Source: Rutpela maculata
Lineage: Eukaryota; Arthropoda; Insecta; Coleoptera; Cerambycidae
Length of the DNA: 64,000 nt
Direction: 5' to 3'
Assembly: GCA_936432065.2 (NCBI GenBank)
Contig: OW386292.2
Coordinates: 99,963,829 to 100,027,828, forward strand
Below, piece after piece: positions 40,510 through 52,243 of this stretch (within the stretch, counting starts at the first letter, position 1; each line of letters starts with the position of its first letter). The position numbers and the translations under genes were made by a program. The notes below the pieces were generated by a model that made no database searches, was not told the DNA's origin, and worked only from the letters and a program-made list of their open reading frames with translations.

Positions 40510-41100
40510 GATTCTACGGCTCGCTCTCAGTTCACGTCGAGTCCACCGCTAGGTAACATCACCTAGTGCCGCAACGGGCTCAGTTCTCATCGAGTCTGCC
40601 ACTAGGTAACATCACCTAGTACCGCGACGGGCTCCGTCGCCCAAGTTATCAGTCCAGTTCACTCTCAGCTTCTCACGAAGCAACATCGTTGTGCCGCGAC
40701 GAGTACAGTTAGTGCAGTCTCGCGTTTCAAACATCGTCAAGTATCATGACGGGCTCAATTATAGTTGTTTTACCTGTTGTTGAAGTTAAAATTACTGTGT
40801 TTAATTCACGACGTCTACTATAGCGACTCACTCACTGGAAATCGAGAAGTTCCAAAAGCGAGAAGTTTCCATGGAGTCGCTAAGAAACAAAAGGAAAACT
40901 CGATCCATAATGGAGAAGTTTCCATGGAGTCGCTAGGAAAAATAAAAACATTCGATATAAAAATATAATATCAATATACTAAAAATACCAAAATCACATT
41001 AAATATGAACATGTATTAAAAACGAATATACATATATTAACTTCGATTTTAATTTTATTTATAGCGATAACGCTATAAATTTGGTGACCCCGACGTGATC
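40510..41100 (+). mobile_element. Older LTR remnant with primer-binding site
   Basis: Contains a ~57-bp tandem duplication (about 40527-40640; CTAGGTAACATCACCTAG in each unit) and a ~65-bp spaced repeat of GAGAAGTTTCCATGGAGTCG. It ends in AACGCTATAAAT followed by TGGTGACCCCGACGTGATC (41082-41100), a primer-binding-site sequence common in insect gypsy-type elements. The left end is unknown, cut by the E3 array. Confidence 0.55.
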
Positions 41101-41235
41101 TCTATATGCCCGACGTGATCATTTTATGTCCAACGTGATAAATATATGCCCGAAGTGAAAATTTTATGTCCAACATCATAAATATATGCCAGACGTGATA
41201 ATTTTATGTCCAACGTGATAAATATATACAAGAAG
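41101..41235 (+). repeat. Minisatellite built from primer-binding-site-like units
   Basis: Alternating units ATATGCCCGACGTGAT-like and TTTATGTCCAACGTGATAA-like repeat about every 55-60 bp (or 27-30 bp counting both). Each contains a decayed copy of the CCCCGACGTGATC part of the primer-binding site. Confidence 0.65.
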
Positions 41236-41471
41236 AGATTCAATATATCAACTACCGTTATAAATTGACCATTTTATGAAGAGAAGAATTTTCCCGATGA
41301 ATTTTGAATAGAGGTTCCAAATTTGAATAATGTTCCTATAATTTATGGTAATTTTCTAATTCAATCAACTGAAGTTGTACATTACAAGTACTGTCATCTG
41401 TCGGTGAGTGAGTTAAAGTACATTCCCTTTTTTATCTAAGAGAGTAATCAATCAATCACAATCGATTAGTT

Positions 41472-41585
41472 ATGCAAAGACAACCTTCAGACGAGGATTT
41501 TCCTCAAACCCATTATGTCACCTCTGTCAAATTACCCCCATTCTGGAAATCAAAACTCTACCTATTCCAATCAGTAAGGGAATAA
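41472..41585 (+). pseudogene. Gag N-terminal fragment of a gypsy-like element
   Basis: A 37-codon frame from ATG 41472 contains VTSVKLPPFWKSKLYLF, matching the conserved beginning of insect gypsy-type Gag (PPFW followed by a W/F-rich segment). It lies 370 bp after the primer-binding site, where gag should begin, and is cut by a stop. No further Gag can be followed. Confidence 0.5.
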
Positions 41586-42430
41586 GCAGCCCACAAAGCG
41601 AGTCTCAGGAAGCCCACGAGTAGTAACCAGTCACTTGAGGCCCTCCTGCCGACGTGTAAGCCATCCAGTGTACACTTGCAGACGAGCAGCGTTTCATCCG
41701 AGGTCTCAGCTCTTACCTACAAATACGAAAATCGACCCTGAGAAAATCCAACCGAAAGAAAATCAGTTAGCTGTTCCTCCCCAGTGCTGGCGCCCAATTA
41801 TAAATAAATCCGTACTCCAGGACGGTCCCTTCACTTAGTACGGAGCACCTAGGGGAAGAATACAGTTACAGGAGCCCTCTCCAGCTGCACGCGCACCCCC
41901 CCCCCCCCCCCATTTCTCCATCTTTTTTAGTTTTCGTGTTAAATGATAAAAACAATATTTGCATTTTTTTTAAAGGGACGCCATTTTGAAAGTACAGGCA
42001 GTTTTTTTTTAGGACATGTCTTAAATTGTTTCTTAGGCTTTAATCTTTATGAAAAACATTGTTCCCAAGGATCTCTTTGGATAGTTAGGGTGGGCTCCCG
42101 TAGTATTACGTTTTATATTTTATTTTAAGAGCTGAATCATTTATCTGGAAAATGGAAACTCCTATCCAAATACTGTATAGGAACAAAATTGTAGAAAATT
42201 TTATACACCTTTTTTTTTGTGCAGAAAGTTTTTCTCCATCTTTTTTAGTTTTTGTGTTAAGTAACAAAAACCATATTTATAATTTCTTTTTTAAACGGAC
42301 GCCATTTTGAAAGTACAGCCAATTTTTTTTAGGATATGTCTAAATTGTTCCTTAGGCTTTAATCTTTATGAAAAACATTGTCCCCAAGGATCTGAATACT
42401 CAAAACAATGTTTTTCGATGCCTTCTACAT
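41586..42430. repeat. Diverged direct repeat and poly-C tract, gene-free
   Basis: A C16 tract lies at 41896-41911. Direct repeats at 41913-42074 and 42231-42393 (offset 318) share CATCTTTTTTAGTTTT, GACGCCATTTTGAAAGTACAG and AACATTGT-CCCAAGGATCT. No coding region supported. Confidence 0.7.
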
Positions 42431-44136
42431 CTACATCTAGTTAGAGAAAATCTGGAAATAATGCCAGCATTCCATCGGTCGAATCAAGTTTTGCTATCGG
42501 CCACCGTGAGGAAAATAATTACAAAGTATTAAAAAGCCTTCTCCCTGATTCAGGCAAGGAAGAAAATATCAACCCAACTGTTGACAAAACAGAAACTTCT
42601 TATTCAAATCAGAGCATTCAAAGAATAAAACATGATTTTGCAATCATTAAACATCCCTTAGAAAATTCTTCTAAATATAAATGCAATGTTGAAAGAATTT
42701 TAGCCATAGAAGAAGGGCATAATTATTTAGTCAGTTTCCTCAGAAAATAAAAATTTGGATATGAAGTTTGCCTACATTTTGTTAAAACAAATGTGAAAAC
42801 GCACATTGTATCGGCCATAACTTCTTAAATTTTTGTGATGTAGAAACAAACAAAAAAATCATTTTGGAGATTGTTCAATTATTTTTAATTTTGTCCCTTA
42901 GAGTTTTTATTGGAAGTGTCACGGTTTCTAAGATATTCAACATTTAAAGTAAAAACTCGCTAGAACAAACATTTGTTGAGATATTTGCAAAGAATAAAAA
43001 ATGTTAAGGTTTTTCTAAAATTCCTTTACAGATTAAAATGCAGTTTTTTCCTAAAGCAAACGCTGTAAGCGGAATATAAAATTTGAGCGTCTAGGTCATT
43101 AACGAAAAATATTTTTTTTTAAATACTGACTACATTCATTAACAAAATGGCGACGTTGTTATTAAAAAGATGTGAAAAAGTACATGATCTATCATAACTT
43201 TTTTGATTTTTATGCTATAGAAATAACCAAAAAAATCAATTGAAAGCCGAATTAATGTAATTTCATTTTGACTGTTAGCATTTTTAACGTAAGTGGCATC
43301 ATTTTTAAGATATTTAACATATAAACTAAATACTTCGTCTTATAGACGTTCGGACGCCCAATGTAATACCTTTCGAGTTAGTAGACGAAAACCTATTTCA
43401 AATAGAGCATCTGCGGCACTTGACCTTATGGGCGTAGCTAGTTTTCTTGGAGGTAAAACAAAACAAAAATCATAACCTCAAAACATTTGGTGAGCCTGAT
43501 ATGTAAAGCTGTTTGCAGGGCAAAATTAAATAAACCCTCACATCCATTAACAAAGGCAATATGTTATCTTTTACGAACAAAAATTAAAACAAAAGCTACA
43601 ATATACGAGTACGAAAATAGTTAAACATTGAAAATTATTGATATTCATGAAGATTTTGGAATACAATCAGTAGGATTATGCATCAACCCGAATTATCCTT
43701 ATTTTGGAGCTTCACCAGCAGTTCTTTAAGGGGCGATATTATTATAAGGAACTAATGTGAGGTTATGATGTATTATTTGTTTATCCTCCCGGAAAGGACC
43801 TTGAACTATGTGTCGTCACGTGCAGATGCCCTATACCTCTTTTCAAGCTAAAATTCCAATTTTATAGTCGTAACTTAAAGACTATCAATTTATATAAAAA
43901 TTTGCATAGACCTTTTCTCCCCAAGATTCTCTTTCAGCTCAATGTTTTTGTTTTTATATTTAGTTGCCATCTCTTTATAAATTAGCAAGCCTCCGCATAA
44001 TATTGAAACTTCTCTTTGATGCATTAACTGTTAAGTTGCCAAAAATGAACGATCCTTAATTCATGACATTATTCCGAAGTTAAAACCTCTAGTTATTGTA
44101 CTAGTTAGTGGAGTAGTGGAAATGTACTAACGCAAA
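42431..44136. other. Gene-free decayed repeat sequence
   Basis: A partly open stretch at 42460-42750 suggests an old coding remnant but is not recognised. Diverged copies of a CATAACTT-TT...ATAGAAA-AA-CAAAAAAATCA block at about 42815-42960 and 43190-43330 form another old direct repeat. The 60-codon frame at 43293-43475 has no recognisable family. Confidence 0.45.
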
Positions 44137-44778
44137 GTTCAAACAGGCTTAGAATGTCATAAAATTTCGAGATTTTAAGTTTGAGAAAAAATCTGTCTCT
44201 TGGTCTGTCTGTAACTTTTTTGTGCACACGATTACTATGGAACGGTGTATGATATTGACTTGAAATTTGGTACACTTATGTATTATAATGATCTGGAACT
44301 AGATTATATTTTGATCTTATGCCGATGAAGGGTTCGGGCATAAATGGGGGTAAATGAGGGTAAAGAGATAGAGCAAGCAAGTAGGAGCCCATAATGAGTG
44401 AATAATAATGAGATTTAGGGTACATACGAGAGGCCAAGGTATCAATTTTTACTTCCACATCCAGTGGAAGTATAGTAACGACAAAAAAATTTTAAAAAAT
44501 TTTTATTGTTCAAATAGGCTTAGAATGTCATGAAACGTCGAGATGTCAAGTTTGAGCGAAAAACAATTTTCTGTCTGTCGGTCTGTAACTTTTTTTGTGC
44601 GCACGTTTACTCTGGAACCGTTTGAGATATTGACTTGAAATTTGGTACCCATATGTACTTTAACGAGATCTAGAACTAGATTATATTTTCATCTTGTTCC
44701 ATCGAAGGGTTGGGGGGTAAATTGGAGTAAATTTGGAGTAAATAGGTAAATCAAGCAGGTAAGAGTTCATAAAATTGA
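44137..44778. repeat. Diverged direct repeat, ~265 bp, offset 371
   Basis: Copies at 44137-44400 and 44508-44778 share GGCTTAGAATGTCAT, CTGTCTGT-GGTCTGT, GATATTGACTTGAAATTTGG and CTAGATTATATTTT-ATCTT. Non-coding; a tandem duplication of an unidentified repeat. A faint third partial copy follows near 44850. Confidence 0.75.
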
Positions 44779-45324
44779 TATTTGGTATAGACAAGAGAAG
44801 CTAGGGTCTCAAAAAAAATTTTGGCATTAGCCACCCCCATTACCACTCCCACCCCATTATTAAAGGGGATGAAAAAAAATGTGATTTAGTGTGTACAAGA
44901 ACCAGAAACCTCAAAATATTTTAAATTCGTAAAACTAATATTTCTCTACTAAATGAACGACGAACGTGAAGCAGATGGATGAATTGCTCCCGAGATTGCT
45001 CCAAACAATCTTTCTACGCACGTACACTTACAGAGAAAGAATCATGACAGCATGTGCCATATGAATATTGCATATGAAAGTTTTGCATGCCTTTAGTGGC
45101 TGCGACACCACTTCAGCAATTTTCAATAAATGAAAAATGAGGTGCTTATGGAGTTGGAAACGAATCCAATGGTACCTTAGTCCAATTACAATTATGGACT
45201 CGATTGCACCCGAGACTGTATTGTATCTGATTTTTTTATTAAAAGAAAAAAAAATGTGATTTACTGCGTATACAGGAACTAAAGGCTTCAAAAATGTTTT
45301 TGATATTATCCACCTCCTCTACCA
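44779..45324. other. Gene-free AT-rich stretch
   Basis: No coding region, RNA gene or clear repeat unit supported. Confidence 0.5.
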
Positions 45325-45878
45325 CACGGGTCCTTTGACACGCTACAAAACGGATACAGCGCCTGTATTTATTTAAGATCATTGAGTGAAGATGACAAAT
45401 ATAATTCGTAATTTGATTTGTTCTAAAACCAGAGTAGCTCCGTTCAAGGTTTTAACTATTCCGAGGCTAGAACTATGTGCAGTGTTACTTTTAACCGAGG
45501 TAATGGACAAGGTAAAATCATCCTTGCATATAAAAATCGACAAATTTTTTTACTAGTCTGATTCGACTATTGCCATCGCATGGATAAATGCTTCACCTCA
45601 TTTATGAAAAGTTTTTATAGCCAACCGTGTATCACAAATACACTCATTATCACAACCTCATCGATGGCATTTTTTACCAAGCCATGAAAATTCGGCCGAT
45701 GTATTATCGTGCGGTATAACCTGTACTAAATTATTCTCATCATCTTTATAGTGGCACGGGCTCGAGCGTCTGCTTCGTCCGGACACTGAACAGGAACATA
45801 TTTCTCACACAAAATTATCTATCGAAAATTTGCCCGAATTACACCATAAGGCTGTAGTATTATCCACTATTATTAAAA
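45325..45878 (+). pseudogene. BEL/Pao pol remnant (RNase H region)
   Basis: Across stops and frameshifts the plus strand reads a Pao/BEL-type pol segment. It shows a GYSACIYLRSL block, KTRVAPFKVL-IPRLELCAVLL, the SDSTIAIAWINASPHL motif with the RNase H Asp, then FIANRVSQI, WHFLPS-ENSADVLS-G and a WHGLERL end. The order matches the RNase H part between RT and integrase of these elements. Several nonsense changes show it is long dead. Confidence 0.7.
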
Positions 45879-46600
45879 TTGATTTTGAAAATATTCTCCG
45901 CGTCGTCTACAGAGTCTTCGCGTGTTTTACGATTTGTAAAGTGGGATTTTGGACTTTCAAGGAAAGAAATATTAGAACAAGTTGGCGAGTGCGTTAGGAA
46001 GAAAAAGATACGAACACCCTTTAAAGACGAAACTCCTGAAGAGGACTGGTTTCTTCTTTTTAAGAAACTGCACATCAGGTGTAAAACTTCACAGAACGTG
46101 GAGTTTGCCAGAAGGAAGGCTACAGATCATTTTATAATTTATGAGCACTTTGACTTATTAAAAAATATTAAACAAAATATCACCTCCATGAGAAATCTTG
46201 TAGGATATGGAATTTAGATGAAACAAGCATATCTAGAGATCCGTCTAGATCAAACACAGTTGGAGCAAGGGAAAGAAACTCATAAGTACTCCAGGTCGAG
46301 AAAACACGTCGGTTCTGGTGATGGCCAGCGCTACTGGCGAAAAAGCGCCCCCTTATTATTCTCAAAGGTGCACATATGTGGAACTAATGATGCGGTCCTG
46401 CAGCACCGAATTTCCTGGAACAGTTTATGCAGCATCAAAGAATTGATGGATGAAGAAATTATTTTTTAGAAGTTATATTACCTGCTATTGAAATCAAACG
46501 ACCTGCCCTAATTATTTATGATGACCACTCAACTCATATTGTAAAACTGTTGTCACTGGTTGAAATTTAAAAATTCGCGAAATGTCATTGGTCTATAATT
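45879..46600 (+). pseudogene. Pogo/Tigger-like (DDE_1) transposase remnant
   Basis: The 112-aa frame at 45879-46217 matches the DNA-binding half of CENP-B/jerky-like transposases (LSRKEILEQV...TPFKDETPEEDWFLLFKKLHI...RRKATDHFIIYEHFDLL). In shifted frames downstream one finds WNLDETSISRDPS with the first catalytic Asp near 46210, a GEKAPP-like block near 46340 and YDDHSTHI near 46520 with the second catalytic Asp. Multiple shifts; inactive. It abuts the BEL/Pao remnant directly. Confidence 0.68.
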
Positions 46601-46829
46601 TATGAGGGAAATAATCAATAAAATTCCTAAATTTTATTTTTTCGACAAATGATTTACATATAATTTATTCAATAAATGATTTAAAATTCGCTTATTCAGT
46701 GAGTGGTCTAAGGTTCATTTATTCAATAAACTAGAGAGGGGGGGGGGGGGAGACAGGGAGAGAGAGAATGCTCGCATAATCACTTTTAGTAGTAAATCGA
46801 TACATCTAGTTAGTGTCCGTGTCGTCGTT
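46601..46829. other. Gene-free stretch with poly-G and GA tract
   Basis: Contains a G13 run near 46738-46751 followed by AGACAGGGAGAGAGAG. Nothing coding. Confidence 0.5.
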
Positions 46830-47309
46830 ATGTATTATACATTATATTTTTTCTCGGCAAAGCCGAGTAGTAGTGGTTGTCGAGGTAGTGGTAGAGGTGG
46901 AGGATCGCCGCCATTGATCGTTGCTACAGCAGCTGTCACCATCTCCAACCCTCCTGCTCCGGCGAAGGAGTACTCCCGCCGCCGCCACGTAAACACACCA
47001 TCATCACCTGAACCGGCCCGGCCTCCCACAGCCACATTAAGGACCGACGAGGCAGGTAAGTTAAAAGCATCCATCATTGTTATGTGAGTTATAATTCTCA
47101 GTATTGGAGATAACCTCCGCGCGCCCCCGCTACGCTGCCGTAACAGGATGACGGTATGTTAAAAAAGCATCGTCTCATTATCATTATAATCCAACCTGAC
47201 CTGACCTAACAGCGATTTTAGCGATTTCCATTCGATGCAATATTTACAATTAATTGTTCTTTTTACAGATAATGGGGTTGCCCGCCTGCCGATGAAATAT
47301 TTAAATTAG
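46830..47309 (+). CDS. Candidate two-exon small gene, Gly/Pro-rich, unknown
   Basis: Exon 1 runs from ATG 46830 to 47055 and ends at a strong donor CAG|GTAAGT. The intron 47056-47268 ends in a pyrimidine tract and TTTTTACAG. Exon 2 keeps the frame in phase 1 for 13 codons to TAG at 47307-47309, about 89 aa in all. The product has a Gly/Ser-rich start, an Ala/Val patch and a Pro/Arg-rich half; no domain is recognised. The exon is GC-rich in AT-rich surroundings. It could be a host small gene or a first exon by chance. Confidence 0.33.
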
Positions 47310-47899
47310 GTAATTTTAACTTGTAAATTTGAGTTTTTAAGAGCTGGGGACCAACTTTCAACGGGCAGGGGAGATGTGTCAAATCTAATTCCTAATTTAA
47401 TTTATTAATACAGAAAAAGAAAAATACAAACAATTCATAACAAACTTGCACAATAATATTTTAAATTATTGTTTTAGTTCACTAACATTCAAGTACATGA
47501 TTATAAGCATAAACTGAAAATTGCTGATTTGACAAAGTTAGTTATAATTAGTATACAAAGCTAACATTGAACTATGACTGCCATGCATCATCTATCCGGG
47601 GTGTTTAAACGAGAGAAATAAACAATGATCGGGGGGCCTTTACGCGGGCACCAGGGGTGTTTAGACATCAGCCGCTGCCAGCTGAAAGCGTGTCAACCAC
47701 GCTACGCCGTGGGTTAATGTATTCCAGATTGGGATATTTGTGAGTTGTTTAATAAATGTTGTTTTGTTGACGTGTAATGGATTTAATTCACGTTTTAGTT
47801 CAGGTATTACTAATTTACAGTTTGAGCACATTTTAGGCGTGACAATATAAAGACTTTCTCAACAACCGTTAGTACGGGAAATCTTACGAGGCTTCTCAA
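47310..47899. other. Gene-free AT-rich stretch
   Basis: No supported feature. A short ATAACCTCC/GAGTTATAATTCTC motif near 47089-47115 recurs at 49851-49880, suggesting a shared old repeat. Confidence 0.4.
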
Positions 47900-48720
47900 A
47901 GATGACCATGACGTATAAAAGTAAAAATGTTAATAGAAAGATTGACGAATATTTTGGCACTGAAGAATCTAACAAGAACAAAAAATAAAAATTCTTCAGA
48001 ATCAGAAGAATTCTACAAAAAAGAGAAATATGTTAGCTCGAGACATAGCTATATGGTTTGGAAGAAATCTACAACCATTCAACATGGTTACAAATGAGGG
48101 CTTAAAAGATTTTCTAGTAAAGTATTCTGTGATTAAGCAATACGATGAGTTACTTGATATCCTTCTACACTTTCAAGAACCGCTATGACTGACGTTTACA
48201 ACAATAACAACAATACGATAACACAATAATTATTGGTTCATTTGATCATTACACAATAATATAGGACAAGTAAAAAAATTAAGTTTAAAATAAATAAGGA
48301 ATAAAAAAAAATAACTAAATAGGTACAACTTACACATTAAAACATTAAAATAACGTACACTAAAATATAAAAATAATAACATATATAATATAAATATAGA
48401 TATTTACACACAACTGTGCTTTCCAGAAAATTGTTGAGATGATCGCTGATGGGCAAAGATTTGGTGCCTTGACTTTGGATATGTGGAGCGATAATTTCAA
48501 CAACAGCAATATCAACACCCACATCAACATAGGAAATAATGCAGCAGTAAATACTATTATAGATCTAAAAAAAAAATATGCTCAATAAGTTTAATCACAG
48601 ATTTCCAATTAACTATTTGATTATTACTGATGCCTTGGATCCCATATTTTATAATATTGTAGATATAAATGCATATTTAGAATTGAACGGCCTCAGTAAA
48701 GTAGATTATTTAACTACACA
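47900..48720 (+). pseudogene. hAT transposase remnant, N-terminal and central pieces
   Basis: Plus-strand fragments fit a hAT transposase: LLARDIAIWFGRNLQPFNMVTNEGLKDF near 48032-48115 (the A-WF...L.PF...V...GF block), then LTLDMWSDNFNN near 48470-48505 (the T-D-W conserved Asp region). Stops and shifts separate them. No zinc-finger BED domain or ends are visible. Confidence 0.55.
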
Positions 48721-49363
48721 AATTAAAAAAATAGATTTTAGTAGATGATATACAAATTGTAACAAAGCAATTTTTTATGCCGAATTTCACCCACCAAAAT
48801 CTATTTAATCACCCTTTGTCATATTACTTATAAACCTCAAGCTTTGATGCTTTTAGATTGTGAACGAATTAACATCTGGGAAGGCACCGTTATTTGTTAA
48901 TATGTAACATATTCATGTTTTAAAAATCACAAACCGCGATTTTCACATAGTAAGTGCTGCAGTGCACTTCCAGGTAGTAAGGCGCGCGCGTAAACATCGG
49001 CGGATACTATCCGCGGCCACCGCGAAGGCAAGTCAGTTCCAACCGACCCGGCAAGCACGAGTGGATGTGTAGCAGCTCCAGCATCACATAAAGTAGGTGA
49101 AATTTTTACTTCAACGACTTAGGCAAATTATAACCTGACCGTTTCCCCCGCCTGGGACTCAATTCTCGACTCAACGAATAGTACAAGGTCGATCGAATAG
49201 TAACGTCACTCGATGAAAATGCATTCTTGGGTGATCGAAAGACGTTCGAATGCGAACAAATCTCGATAAAATACATCGAGCGGTCATTCACCAATCGCAA
49301 ATTTAAAGCATCCGGTTAGTGAGGTTAGGATATTTCAGATGTCTTGTGTTGTTAATGTCAATA
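48721..49363. other. Gene-free stretch, possibly inserted into the hAT remnant
   Basis: AT-rich hAT-side sequence changes near 48950 to a GC-richer segment (GGCGCGCGCG, CCGCGGCCACCGCG). No coding region supported. Confidence 0.4.
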
Positions 49364-49620
49364 ATGGATGAACTTTTATATTTAAATGTATTTGAGGAAA
49401 TGGAAGAAGCAGAAATTGATATTGAAGATTTACATATAATTGAGAGACATGCAGGCGATCCATTTACTCACTTATCGAATACCTAGTATGTTCCTGCAAA
49501 TTTTTAGAATGTCGAAGGAACTTCAATGTCAATTTTGATAAATTCTTTACAAACGTATAAGAGACCCGTGAGGAGACCCACTGACTCAATCCAGTTCTTT
49601 TGGACATCTTTATAAATAAA
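49364..49620 (+). pseudogene. Harbinger (HARBI1-like) nuclease N-terminal remnant
   Basis: ATG 49364 opens a 40-codon frame with an acidic MDELLYLNVFEEMEEAE start and DPFTHLSNT. A shifted frame then gives MFLQIFRMSKELQ, and another gives RPVRRPTDSI. This order matches HARBI1-like proteins (F.R.FR.SKE, then RR.T). The catalytic part is absent. Confidence 0.5.
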
Positions 49621-50310
49621 ATTGTTACTAAATTTGCGGTATTTTCTTCAAATATTCTACCATGCTACTTTTTTGCCGTTCTGCGAGGCTAGGTCCTTTT
49701 TTTACCAGTTTTGCGTGATTATTTATAATTTACAAATACACGAATTTATTCGATTAAGCTCGAGAACTGAGCTGCTGCTCATACGCACCGCGCTCGCGCC
49801 TATCCCCACTCCACTTTTATGTTTGGAAAGGAGAGCTAGCAGTCTAACGCGAGTTATAATTCTCGGTATTGGGATAACCTAAATAAAATGCTGAATATGC
49901 AAACTCAGCAATTGCGATAAGCAAGCTTATAAATATAGGTTCTCTTCAAATTGAGACCATATCTAGTTTGTCAACCACTGTATCAACATCGAACTTGTAG
50001 AAAAATAAAAAGGTGTTCAAATAAAAAGTTTATTGGTGTTTTTAAAGTCTTTCTCTCAAATCACAATTTTATCTCGCGATACAGAGTGGCAGTCTTCATC
50101 GACCAACCGACCGCACCGGACGAACTCTACCAGAATTAAATCCGGCAAGACCGCCAACGAGAAGTTCAGTTCCGTCCAGACCAGTGCAGTCAGGAGAAAG
50201 TGAGTAAGAACAACCATATTAACGGAGGTATTGATTTGGCTAATATTAGTATCTGTCTTTAACTTATTGTTCTCTTATTCTCTCTTTTGCTTTGTGCATA
50301 CATCTTGCGC
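49621..50310. other. Gene-free stretch
   Basis: Short open frames only; the 86-aa frame at 49622-49882 and the 62-aa frame at 49951-50139 show no recognisable family. Confidence 0.4.
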
Positions 50311-50720
50311 GTCCTCGAGATATCTAGATTCATCTGCGCTGTCTGGATATGTCGTGGAGGTAGACTTGATACCACTAGGATCCCCGGATTCATCTGAACT
50401 GTTCGGAGAAACCAGCGTATTCACCATAATAGTTATCACTCGGGTATTCACTTGCACTTTGCCTACTCTCGTGTCCTCAAGGTACCTAGGTTCATCTACC
50501 TGCCTGGGTATATCGTGGATGTGAAAAGGCGGCGTTAAGATCCCCGGATTCATCTGCACTGTCGGGAGAAACCAGCGCATCCACCATAATAGTTGTTACT
50601 CGGGTATTCACTTGCATTTTTTGCCTACTTCCGTGTCCTCGAGATACCTGGGTTCATATGCCTGCCTGGGTAGGCAAGCTACTTGTTTGCTCTCGCATCC
50701 TCGAGACATCTAGATTCATC
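50311..50720. repeat. 162-bp minisatellite, about 2.5 copies
   Basis: Units begin GTCCTCGAGATA-CTAG at 50311, 50473 and 50635, with a partial copy at ~50695. They share GGATCCCCGGATTCATCTG-ACTGT, GAGAAACCAGCG and CGGGTATTCACTTGCA. Non-coding. Confidence 0.75.
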
Positions 50721-51189
50721 TGCCCTGTCTGTCTGGATGTGTCGTGGATGTGAGTTAGGCGTCCCTGAGTCTCCAGGTTTCTGTCGTTATCTGGAGAGAT
50801 CAGGTCGCGCATCACCTGAATTACATATATCCACTGTCTCAGAATAATGATTATGACGTAATTAATTAACTTTACTGCGTATTAGCCAAATCTGACGCCT
50901 ACTGTATTGTATATCATTTTTTTTTGCTTACTCCTTCCTGGTATCTAACCACTGCCCGTAACAAGACCAATTCTGCCGCTTGCTCTGTCCCCCTGCCACC
51001 GCCATTCATTCAGCCCCCGTCACCGTATGTCATTAATTTGGTACCGCCACTGCTGCCATACCGCTGCTTTACTCCCATCTGTACTAGTAACATCACCATA
51101 ACACCGTAAATTCATCGTAGCACCTAACGTAACCGTCATAGTATCATAGCCTGGGTCCTTGTATTTTGGGTTTCTTACATCTAAATATT
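50721..51189. other. Gene-free stretch
   Basis: Pyrimidine-rich with CCACCGCC-type clusters around 50980-51070; no feature supported. Confidence 0.4.
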
Positions 51190-51408
51190 CTGGTAGCTTA
51201 AGAAGTATAAATAGTATTGTAGAATATAAGAAATAAATATTATCCTGTTTACCGAATTGTGCATTTTACTGCTGTGTGTGTCTAATTTTCCCTATTTTGA
51301 CCCATTGGAATTTACCGTGTCTCCACTGTAGTTACTCCACCCCTACTTTACAGGCTGTTTGAAGGACGTGGCGTTTCCCCACGTAACATGGGAAATTGGC
51401 GCCCGAGC
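51190..51408 (+). mobile_element. LTR end with Lys-type primer-binding site
   Basis: TATAAATAG at 51208-51216 and AATAAAT near 51232 suggest LTR promoter and poly(A) elements. The LTR would end at CGTAACA (51388). TGGCGCCCGAGCA at 51396-51408 resembles the primer-binding site for lysine tRNA used by many retroelements. No coding region of that element follows. Confidence 0.45.
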
Positions 51409-51499
51409 AACCGCACCGCAGATATCGCCGTTGCTAAGGTGCCAAAAGTGACACTTTTCGGTCTCACCGAAAAGCACGTCACAAAGTGGAATAAAGTCT

Positions 51500-51930
51500 C
51501 AGAACTCTCAGATCCAGTCATGGAAAAGATTGTGCCGAAAGAAATAAGCCTGTTCCTGCAGTAAAAGATAATTATATTTTATCACTGTTAAAGCACACAA
51601 CTTCTGGTCAAGACCAACAGACTACATCTTTGGAAGCTGAATGTTATTCATATTTAGAAGAAACCAAAAACGCTTATACCCCAAAGGCACCAAAGCTGAC
51701 GACGCGTTTTATCGTATTGGGAAAGGAGACAAGTCGATTTTCCCTACTTGTCTATTTTAGCTAAGAAAATTTTTTGTATTCCCTACGCCCAGCGAAAGAC
51801 TTTTCTCTGTTGCTGGCATGGTAGTTTCTGCCAAAAGAGTAAGATTAAGTCCCAATCATAAATCGACAGAAATATTTTTCTACGTAACAATTAAGACATG
51901 CACAAGGGTTTAGTTGCTAGTGCAAGTAAC
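51500..51930 (+). pseudogene. hAT transposase C-terminal dimerisation region, decayed
   Basis: Plus-strand reading gives a EAECYSYLEE start, a FPTCLF-LRKFFVFPTPSERLFSVAG block and SAKRVRLSPNH, the classic hAT C-terminal pattern (P.SER.FS.AG...KR..L.P). Stops and frameshifts interrupt it. With the pieces at 47.9-48.7 kb it may be one element split by later insertions. Confidence 0.65.
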
Positions 51931-52243
51931 TAAAGCAAGTCACTATCTTTTTCGTACTCTTCTTATGTGAACAGGCAATTCAGTAGTGAGTAGAGTGGTT
52001 GACTACAGTAGCAAAGCTATGCAAGTACTAAAAAGGCTTTGAATATAATAAAAAGCAAGTACACCCTCTCCGCCAGAATTTCTACTACACTGGGTACTAA
52101 GCGATGCACTAGACTCGTTTGAACAAGTTGGCTAGTAGTAAGTTGTATTCGACTAATTAAGTTGCGTTCAAATTAATTGTCGTTGTTTTGACTTGCGATT
52201 TTAAAGTGTTGTGACATTGATTTAAATTTTAAAGACATAAAAA
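51931..52243. other. Gene-free stretch
   Basis: No feature supported; it leads into the MADF-domain pseudogene. Confidence 0.4.

Noticed and set aside
43293..43475. 60-aa frame with a LMGVASFLGG segment
   Set aside because: No homologous pattern recognised and it sits in decayed repeats.
49106..49300. 64-aa minus-strand frame before the Harbinger remnant
   Set aside because: No motif and no promoter or splice support.
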